Shown in pieces: positions 5,399 to 10,937 of a DNA stretch of 10,937 bases; positions within the stretch are counted from its first letter, which is position 1, and every line of letters begins with the position of its first letter. Where the stretch lies: the NCBI GenBank assembly GCA_038131165.1, contig JAYPOZ010000119.1, positions 1-10,937 of the forward strand. The letters are read 5' to 3'. Position numbers and translations under genes: made by a program. Source of the stretch: UBA6544 sp038131165 (GTDB lineage: Bacteria; Pseudomonadota; Alphaproteobacteria; UBA8366). The notes below the pieces were generated by a model. The model worked only from the letters and a program-made list of their open reading frames with translations, had not been told where the DNA came from and ran no database searches.

Positions 5399-7684
5399 TC
5401 ACGCCTCCTCCAGCGCTTGGCCTGCCGCGTCCCGCAAAGCCCGGAAGACCTTCTCCGGCGTCAGCGGCATTTCCGCGATGCGGATGCCGACCGCGTCGTG
5501 GACCGCGTTGGCGACAGCGGGCGAGACACCGAAGGTGCCCGATTCCCCGACCCCCTTGGCGCCGAACGGCCCGCTCTTCTGTTCCGCCTCGACGACGGCG
5601 TTCTCCATAATTCCCGGCATGTCGAAGAATCCCGGAATTTTGTAGTCCGCGAGGTTCGCGTTGGTGACCTGTCCGCCGTCGTAGACCATCTCCTCGGTCA
5701 GGGTGAAACCGAGCTGCATCACCGCCGCGCCGGAAAGCTGGGTCGCGACGATCTCCGGGTTGAGCGCGGTGCCGAGATCGGCCACCGTGATCAGACGTTC
5801 GATGGCGATGTGCCCGGTCTCCGTATCGACCGCGAGTTCGACGCCGGTCGCGCCGATCATCCAATAGGGGGTCGCCTCCGGCGACTGCCCGGTCTCGTGG
5901 TCGGTCGGTTTGTAGGGCGGGATGAAACTGCCGGTGCCGACGACATTGCCGGCCTGCATGCCGTATTTGCGGCGGAAAAGCTCGTCGACCGGCACGTTGG
6001 AGCCTTCCGGCAGGCCCAGCTCCTTGGCCATCTCTGAGAGCTTGTCGCGCGCCTCCGTGGCGGCGAGCTTCACCGCATGGCCCATGTGATAGGTCGAGCG
6101 CGAGCCCAGGGTCGACATGTCGTAGGGGGTGACGTCGGTATCCGGATGGACGACAATCACCTTGTCGATGGCGACCGACAGCACCTCCGCCGCGATCTGC
6201 GCCATCACCGTGTCCGAGCCCTGCCCCATGTCGGTGGTGCTGCAATGCACGATGACGCTGCCGTCCGCGTTGACGTTGACGATGGCGATGGAGGTGGTGG
6301 GCGAGATCGACGCCTTGAAGCCGACGGCGATGCCACGCCCGCGCCGGATGCTGCCCTCGCCCCGCTCGAACGGCCCCGTCCAGTTCATCCGCCGGGCCAA
6401 CTCGTCCAGCACGCCGTCGATTTCGGTATCCACGAGCGTCGTGCCGACCGCCTGCGGCCGCCCGTTCTTCAGGATGTTCCGGCGGCGGTATTCCAGCGGG
6501 TCGACGCCGAGCTCGCGGGCGATCAGGTCGGTGTGGCTCTCATAGGCCCAGACCAGCTGCGGAATGCCGAAGCCCCGCAGCGCGCCTGCCGGCGGCCGGT
6601 TGGTATAGAGCGCGAAGGAATCGATGCTGACGTTCTCGATATCGTAGGGGCCCGCCGCCGTGAATCCGGATTTCTGCGTCACCCGGGGTCCGATATCCGC
6701 GTAGGCACCGCCGTTCCACAACACCTCGCAATGCCGCGCCACGAGCCGGCCCGAATCGTCGACGCCGCTCTTGATGCGGAAGGTGCTGGGATGCTTGGAG
6801 ATCGTGTAGAACTGCTCCTCCATGGTCTGGGCGTATTTGACCGGGCGGTTCGACAGCAGCGCCAACGCCGCCGCCAGCGCCTCGGTCTTGATATAAACCT
6901 TGGCCCCGAAGCCGCCGCCGAGGAAGGGTACCCGCACCCGCACCTTGTTCTCCGGCCAGCCGAGCAGGCGCGCGATCTCGATCCGCACGAAGGACGGACT
7001 CTGGCTTGAGCTGTGCAGAACCAGCCGACCCTCGCGCTGCTCCGCCAATGTCACCATCGGCTCCAGCGGCGTGTGCATCGTCTGCTGGGTGCGGAAAGTG
7101 TGTTCGAAGACGCGCGCCGCCCCCGCAAAAGCGGCGTCCGTATCGCCGCGCCGGAGATGATAGTCGAGCGCGATATTGGTGTCCTTCCGCCCCGCCAGAT
7201 GCTTCAGGTCGGGAAAGGTTCCGGCGGGTTTTAACTCGTCATGGACGATGGCCTCCGAGGTCATCGCTTCGATCTCGTCGTAGACCGCGGGCAGTTCCTC
7301 GTAGTCGGCGTAAATCAGCTGCGCCGCCTCCTCCGCGACATGAGGGTCCTCCGCCAGCACCACGGCCACCGGCTCGCCCACGTAATGCACCTTGCCGAGC
7401 GCCAGGATCGGCTGGTCGTGGAAGGCGGGGCCATAATAGGGCTCCGGGATGACCTTGAGGATGTCCTCGCCGGTATAGACGCCGAAGACGCCGGGTACCG
7501 CCGCCGCATCCGCCGTGTCGATGGATTTGATCCGGCCCTGCGACACCGCGCTGCGAAAGACCTTGGCGTGCAGCATGCCGGGAATCCGCATCGTGTGGAT
7601 GTATTCCGCCCGACCCGTCACCTTGTCGCGGGATTCGAGACGCGGGACCGAATGCCCGATCACCGTGGTTCCCCGTGCCGCCAT
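5399..7684 (-). CDS. Molybdenum hydroxylase molybdopterin-binding large subunit (CoxL/XdhB-like)
   Basis: This 761-residue catalytic subunit of the xanthine oxidase family hydroxylates a carbon centre using water as the oxygen source. An aldehyde oxidase/xanthine dehydrogenase a/b hammerhead domain occupies about 20-135, followed by the molybdopterin-binding domains. Seen are H-T-P-L-E-P (204-209), G-G-G-F-G-A-K (256-262), G-A-L-R-G-F-G (367-373) and the active-site G-V-G-E-S-G with Glu714. Form I CO dehydrogenase has an A-Y-x-C-S-F-R loop where G-A-L-R-G-F-G lies here, so this is not a CO dehydrogenase despite its cox-like context. The substrate is more likely an N-heterocycle, aldehyde or other organic compound (inference). 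It overlaps the FAD subunit gene by one base (TGATG). Length and motifs are intact. Confidence 0.95.
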   Translation of the reverse strand: MAARGTTVIGHSVPRLESRDKVTGRAEYIHTMRIPGMLHAKVFRSAVSQGRIKSIDTADAAAVPGVFGVYTGEDILKVIPEPYYGPAFHDQPILALGKVHYVGEPVAVVLAEDPHVAEEAAQLIYADYEELPAVYDEIEAMTSEAIVHDELKPAGTFPDLKHLAGRKDTNIALDYHLRRGDTDAAFAGAARVFEHTFRTQQTMHTPLEPMVTLAEQREGRLVLHSSSQSPSFVRIEIARLLGWPENKVRVRVPFLGGGFGAKVYIKTEALAAALALLSNRPVKYAQTMEEQFYTISKHPSTFRIKSGVDDSGRLVARHCEVLWNGGAYADIGPRVTQKSGFTAAGPYDIENVSIDSFALYTNRPPAGALRGFGIPQLVWAYESHTDLIARELGVDPLEYRRRNILKNGRPQAVGTTLVDTEIDGVLDELARRMNWTGPFERGEGSIRRGRGIAVGFKASISPTTSIAIVNVNADGSVIVHCSTTDMGQGSDTVMAQIAAEVLSVAIDKVIVVHPDTDVTPYDMSTLGSRSTYHMGHAVKLAATEARDKLSEMAKELGLPEGSNVPVDELFRRKYGMQAGNVVGTGSFIPPYKPTDHETGQSPEATPYWMIGATGVELAVDTETGHIAIERLITVADLGTALNPEIVATQLSGAAVMQLGFTLTEEMVYDGGQVTNANLADYKIPGFFDMPGIMENAVVEAEQKSGPFGAKGVGESGTFGVSPAVANAVHDAVGIRIAEMPLTPEKVFRALRDAAGQALEEA

Positions 7685-8550
7685 CAGCCTGCCTCCCCGT
7701 CGAGCGCCCGGCGCACCGCACGCGCCACCGTCACCCGCAACAATTCGCGTTTGTAGGCGGCGCTTCCCTGCGGGTCGGAAATCAGCTCCGCCTCGTCGGC
7801 GGCCGCGTCGCCCGCGCGCCTGAGAACCGCATCGTCGAGCGTCGCCCCGGCGAGCGCGCTCTCGGCGCCGGTCAATCGGGTCGGCTTTTCCGTCGCCGCG
7901 CTGACGACGATGGTCGCCCTGTCGACAGCTTCCCCCGCGCCGGTCAGCGCCACCGCCACGCCGAGAGCCGGCCAGTCGTCGGCCGAGCGCGTGGTCACCT
8001 TCAGATAGGCGGCCCGCACCCCGGCCTGCGCCGGGACCGTCAGCCGCGCGATCAATTCGTTCGACGCCAATGACGTCTCGTAATAGCCTTCGTAGAGGTC
8101 GCCGAGCGCGATTTCGCGGTCGCCGGCCGGGCCCATCACGGTCACCGACGCGCCGAGCGCGGTCAGCACCGGCGGCAGGTCCATATGCGGGTCGGCATGG
8201 GCGAGACTGCCGCCCACCGTCGCCACGTTGCGCACCCGCACGTTCGAGAGCGTGCGCATGGCGCGCAGAATGACCGGGGCCGCCGCCGCCGCGTCGCCGG
8301 ACCTCTCCAGCACCCGCAAGGGCGTGAGGGCGCCGACGTTCAAGACACCGTCGGACGACAGGGAAATGCCCCGGCAGTCGTCCTCGACCTTCTGCAGGCT
8401 AACCAGGGTGCTCGGCGCGAAAAGGCCGGATTTCATCATCAGCATCAAGGCGGTACCGCCGCCGAGCGGACGGATCGTCGGATCGTCCGGGTCGAGCAGC
8501 CCGATGGCCTCCTTCAGCGAGGACGGCTCGGCAAGTTCGAAAGGCATCAT
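7684..8550 (-). CDS. Molybdenum hydroxylase FAD-binding subunit (CoxM-like)
   Basis: This 288-residue medium subunit has a PCMH-type FAD-binding domain and a C-terminal CO-dehydrogenase flavoprotein domain. Diagnostic motifs are P-L-G-G-G-T-A-L (28-35) and T-V-G-G-S-L-A-H-A-D-P (111-121), which contact the FAD pyrophosphate. It takes electrons from the [2Fe-2S] subunit and passes them to an external acceptor. The start overlaps the TGA of the CoxG-like gene (ATGA), with a purine-rich site about ten bases upstream; an adjacent ATG at 8547 is an equally possible start. Its stop shares one base with the large-subunit start. The gene order M-L-S is the one typical of cox-type operons. Confidence 0.95.
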   Translation of the reverse strand: MMPFELAEPSSLKEAIGLLDPDDPTIRPLGGGTALMLMMKSGLFAPSTLVSLQKVEDDCRGISLSSDGVLNVGALTPLRVLERSGDAAAAAPVILRAMRTLSNVRVRNVATVGGSLAHADPHMDLPPVLTALGASVTVMGPAGDREIALGDLYEGYYETSLASNELIARLTVPAQAGVRAAYLKVTTRSADDWPALGVAVALTGAGEAVDRATIVVSAATEKPTRLTGAESALAGATLDDAVLRRAGDAAADEAELISDPQGSAAYKRELLRVTVARAVRRALDGEAG

Positions 8551-9011
8551 GCGGTCGCGTCTCCCCCTCCGTCCGAGAACGCTTTTTGCAGGTTCTCGGC
8601 GAATTGTTTCTCCATTTCCTTGGCCTTCGCGGTCAGCGCCGGCCGGCCGAGACTACCCAGCTTGCCGGTCAGCGACAAATCGGTTTCGTAGAAAATCTTC
8701 GTGCCGCCGTCGACCTCTTCCAGGCGGGTGACCGAGGTCGCCGTCAGACGCCCCGCGATCTTCAGCGGCCGTCCCTCGATCTTCGCTTCGATCAGGCCCG
8801 GCGCCTCGTCGCGCACCAGTTCCACCGCGACCTGAAAGGACACTTTAATATAGGCGACCTTGCTCTCCATCACGGCGGTGTAATGGGTCGCGTCGATCTC
8901 CTCGAGGTCGCGCACGCCGTCGATGCAGGAGACGAAGAAGCGCGCATCGCGGATTTTCTCGTAGACCGCGTCGCGGGGGGCGCGCACGGTGATCTCGCCT
9001 TTAAAATCCAT
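8547..9011 (-). CDS. CoxG-like SRPBCC-family protein
   Basis: This 154-residue protein has the START/SRPBCC helix-grip fold of carbon monoxide dehydrogenase subunit G. Visible hallmarks are the opening F-K-G-E-I-T-V-R-A-P-R-D-A-V-Y, a C-I-D-G-V-R-D-L-E segment, and a C-terminal amphipathic helix (K-A-K-E-M-E-K-Q-F-A-E-N-L). CoxG proteins are accessory to molybdenum hydroxylases, where membrane recruitment or small hydrophobic ligand binding has been described. This one is short and lacks a C-terminal hydrophobic anchor, so it is probably soluble. The chosen start is the ATG at 9011, ten bases after GGGAGG; the frame extends 30 codons further upstream, but those overlap the preceding CitE-like gene. 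It starts four nt after that gene's stop and overlaps the FAD subunit by four nt. Confidence 0.88.
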   Translation of the reverse strand: MDFKGEITVRAPRDAVYEKIRDARFFVSCIDGVRDLEEIDATHYTAVMESKVAYIKVSFQVAVELVRDEAPGLIEAKIEGRPLKIAGRLTATSVTRLEEVDGGTKIFYETDLSLTGKLGSLGRPALTAKAKEMEKQFAENLQKAFSDGGGDATA

Positions 9012-9015
9012 GGAT

Positions 9016-9939
9016 TCAATGCCTCCCGGCGGCGTCGGCGCCGATGGCCTCGGCCCCAATGGCGTCCGAGAGCGTCCGCAGCCGCCTGGCGATCTCGACA
9101 TGTTGAGGCAGGATCACGCGCCCGTCGACCTTGCGCGAAGCGGCGGCCCCGCTGTCGCCGCCCTGGTTCGAGCCCAACACCTTGTCGGCCCAGTCGAGTT
9201 CTTCCGCCGAGGGCGTGAACACCTCGTTGGCAATATCGATGAAGGCCGGGTGGTAGAAATCCAGACCGTCGAACCCGAGCCAGCGGGAATATTCCGCATC
9301 GGCGCGGAAGGCCTCCAAATCCGCAAGCTCGCCCGGCCGCATGGCATCGATGGCGGAAAGACCGTAGGCCCGCGCCACCGCGAGCACCTGTTGGCGCATG
9401 AACAGCAGATCGTCGTCGTGACGGCTGGCCCGGCCGCTCCTGCTCATCGGCAGGATCGACAGGCTGTGAGTGCACATGGCGTAGTCGAGCCCGCCCGCGA
9501 TCAGCCCGTTGGTGCGCGGGCTGGCCTCCACCATCTTCTGCAGATTCAGCACGCCCGCCGGCGTCTCGATCAACAGGATCAGGCCGAGCCGCTCCGGCGC
9601 CCCGCAGGCATCGAGAGTGCGTTCCACGTAAATCATGTCGGCTTCGTCCTCGACCATCGGCACGACGACGGTCGGAATATCGAGACCGCAGACGAAGCGG
9701 ATATCGTCGAGAAACCATTCGGTCCTCGGGCCGTTGATCCGGATTGCCGGCTCTCGTGCCTTGAATTTCGACGGCGACAGGGCGGCGCCCAGCAACTCGC
9801 GAGCCCGGGCCTTCGCCGCCGCCGTATTCGGCACGCCGTCTTCCAGGTCGAGCATCAGGATATCGACGGGAAAACCTTCTGCCTTGGCGAGCTTCGCCTC
9901 GACATTTCCGGGGGTGACGATCAACGATCGGCGTATCAT
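9016..9939 (-). CDS. HpcH/HpaI aldolase/citrate lyase family protein (CitE-like CoA-ester lyase)
   Basis: This 307-residue TIM-barrel protein is of the CitE/malyl-CoA lyase type, which cleaves or forms C-C bonds in 3-hydroxyacyl-CoA thioesters using Mg2+. Seen are R-R-S-L-I-V-T-P-G (3-11), L-D-L-E-D-G-V (30-36), R-I-N-G (67-70), L-L-I-E-T-P-A-G (122-129) with Glu125, and G-G-L-D-Y-A (149-154) with Asp152. The last two are the metal ligands in the family. It is the first gene of the molybdenum hydroxylase operon, an unusual partner. It may process a CoA ester made later in the same pathway (inference). The promoter must lie in the 107-bp divergent region shared with the TauD/TfdA gene. A malyl-CoA thioesterase-like activity is possible. 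Confidence 0.88.
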   Translation of the reverse strand: MIRRSLIVTPGNVEAKLAKAEGFPVDILMLDLEDGVPNTAAAKARARELLGAALSPSKFKAREPAIRINGPRTEWFLDDIRFVCGLDIPTVVVPMVEDEADMIYVERTLDACGAPERLGLILLIETPAGVLNLQKMVEASPRTNGLIAGGLDYAMCTHSLSILPMSRSGRASRHDDDLLFMRQQVLAVARAYGLSAIDAMRPGELADLEAFRADAEYSRWLGFDGLDFYHPAFIDIANEVFTPSAEELDWADKVLGSNQGGDSGAAASRKVDGRVILPQHVEIARRLRTLSDAIGAEAIGADAAGRH

Positions 9940-10007
9940 AGATTGGCCCTTTTCTCTCCCTGCACCGAGTTAGATATAAACAATATGGGAAACGGCCATC
10001 GCCGCGT

Positions 10008-10018
10008 GGCATAATGCC
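10008..10018. promoter_or_regulatory. Short palindrome overlapping a possible -10 box between divergent genes
   Basis: The 107-bp gap 9940-10046 separates the CitE-like operon from the dioxygenase gene and must hold both promoters. Within it, GGCAT-A-ATGCC is a perfect palindrome with five-base arms. It overlaps CATAAT, a five-of-six match to a -10 box reading toward the dioxygenase. No convincing -35 box lies 16-18 bases upstream. An operator role is only a suggestion. An AT-rich stretch (about 9971-9986) in the same gap could serve the minus-strand operon. Confidence 0.25.
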
Positions 10019-10046
10019 TTACAGATCAGCCGACGGAGAATGAGAG

Positions 10047-10937
10047 ATGACTGCGACGATCAAGCAAATTCACCCGATATTTGTGGGCGAAGTCAGCAAC
10101 ATCGACCTGCGCAAGCCGCTGAGCGCCGAGGACGTGGCGATCCTGGAAGCCGGCATGGATCGGTATGCGGTACTCGTCTATCACGGCCAGAACATCACGG
10201 ACGAGCAGCAGACCGCGTTCAGCCGGAATTTCGGCGAACTGGAACTGCCGGGCAACGTCTCCAACATCACCAAGCCCGAAGACCGGCGCCTCGGCCCGGA
10301 AATGGCGGACGTGTCCAACCTCGGCAAGGATCAGAAACCTTTCGCGCCGGACGACCGCGCCCGGATGTTCAATCTCGGCAACCGGCTCTGGCATTCCGAC
10401 AGCTCGTTCCGGGCGGTGCCGGCGAAATACTCGTTGCTGTCGGGCCGCATCGTGACCACGGACAGCGGCAATACCGAATTCGCCGACATGCGGGCTGCTT
10501 ACGACGAACTGGACGCCAAGACCAAGGACTTGATCGACGACATGATCTGCGAGCATTCGCTGATCTATTCGCGGGGCGCCCTCGGCTTCGAGGAATTGAC
10601 GCCGGAGGAGAAAAAGAACTTCACCCCGGTCCGCCAGAGCCTCGTGCGCACCCACCCGGTGACCGGGCGCAAGTCCCTCTACCTTTCGGCCCATATCGGC
10701 CAGATCATCGGCATGCCGCGGCCCGAGGCGATGTGCCTGATCCGCGATCTCGCGGAACACGCGACGCAGCCCAAATTCGTCCACAGCCACCAATGGCAGC
10801 AATACGATCTCGTGATGTGGGACAACCGCCAGACGATGCACCGGGTCCGCGCCTTCGACGACGTCAACGTGATCCGCGACATGCGCCGCACGACCATTGC
10901 GGGCGACACGCCGACCACGCAGCAGGTCGCGGCCTAG
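10047..10937 (+). CDS. TauD/TfdA-family Fe(II)/2-oxoglutarate-dependent dioxygenase
   Basis: This complete 296-residue enzyme ends with TAG at the last base of the window. The family couples 2-oxoglutarate decarboxylation to substrate hydroxylation, often releasing sulfite or cleaving an ether. The iron triad is His116-x-Asp118 (L-W-H-S-D-S-S-F) and His265 (Q-T-M-H-R-V). The R-D-M-R-R-T-T segment (277-283) supplies the arginine that binds the 2-oxoglutarate C5 carboxylate. The W-H-S-D-S-S-F and P-A-K-Y-S-L-L-S-G-R block is closer to TfdA (2,4-dichlorophenoxyacetate dioxygenase) than to taurine dioxygenase, so an aryloxy- or alkyl-carboxylate substrate is plausible; this is not proof. The ATG at 10047 is preceded by GGAG with eight bases of spacing. 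It is divergent from the molybdenum hydroxylase operon and may share its regulation. Confidence 0.92.
   Translation: MTATIKQIHPIFVGEVSNIDLRKPLSAEDVAILEAGMDRYAVLVYHGQNITDEQQTAFSRNFGELELPGNVSNITKPEDRRLGPEMADVSNLGKDQKPFAPDDRARMFNLGNRLWHSDSSFRAVPAKYSLLSGRIVTTDSGNTEFADMRAAYDELDAKTKDLIDDMICEHSLIYSRGALGFEELTPEEKKNFTPVRQSLVRTHPVTGRKSLYLSAHIGQIIGMPRPEAMCLIRDLAEHATQPKFVHSHQWQQYDLVMWDNRQTMHRVRAFDDVNVIRDMRRTTIAGDTPTTQQVAA

Overview
This is a high-GC window with tightly packed genes, strong Shine-Dalgarno sites and ATGA/TGATG overlaps. It looks like a proteobacterial, most likely alphaproteobacterial, chromosome. That placement is inferred from composition and gene families, not from a marker gene. Every protein recognised belongs to accessory catabolism or redox chemistry. 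There is no rRNA, tRNA, IS element, CRISPR array or regulator gene.

Layout from left to right. (1) 1-52, minus: the first 17 codons of an unidentified gene. (2) 188-1333, minus: a CaiB/BaiF family III CoA-transferase fold protein with the catalytic pattern of alpha-methylacyl-CoA racemase. (3) 1486-3198, minus: a two-gene unit of a CmcJ/NvfI-family oxidoreductase followed after 12 nt by an OsmC-family protein. (4) 3393-3881, plus: a cupin. (5) 3910-9939, minus: a six-gene operon in the order CitE-like lyase, CoxG-like protein, FAD subunit, molybdopterin subunit, [2Fe-2S] subunit, alpha/beta hydrolase. (6) 10047-10937, plus: a TauD/TfdA-family Fe(II)/2-oxoglutarate dioxygenase that ends at the window edge.

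The standout is the OsmC gene. A conventional reading stops at an in-frame TGA at 1569-1567. The same frame continues for 26 more codons, which encode the expected C-terminus of the family. The TGA sits exactly where the conserved second cysteine of the OsmC/Ohr fold should be, in a [C/U]-P-I-Y-G-S context. About 20 nt downstream is a perfect stem with a small G-containing loop, which fits a bacterial SECIS element. The best reading is a selenoprotein of about 146 residues with Sec at residue 120. No selA/selB/selC/selD lies in the window, so this must be confirmed elsewhere in the genome.

Functionally, the large operon encodes a complete three-subunit molybdenum hydroxylase that lacks the CO-dehydrogenase signature, plus its CoxG-like accessory protein. 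It is flanked by a CoA-ester lyase and a hydrolase, as expected for stepwise hydroxylation and cleavage of an organic substrate that cannot be named from sequence. The racemase and the dioxygenase could act on the same or related compounds (inference). The CmcJ-like oxidoreductase and the Sec-OsmC are probably co-translated, which suggests oxidative chemistry paired with thiol/selenol peroxide detoxification.
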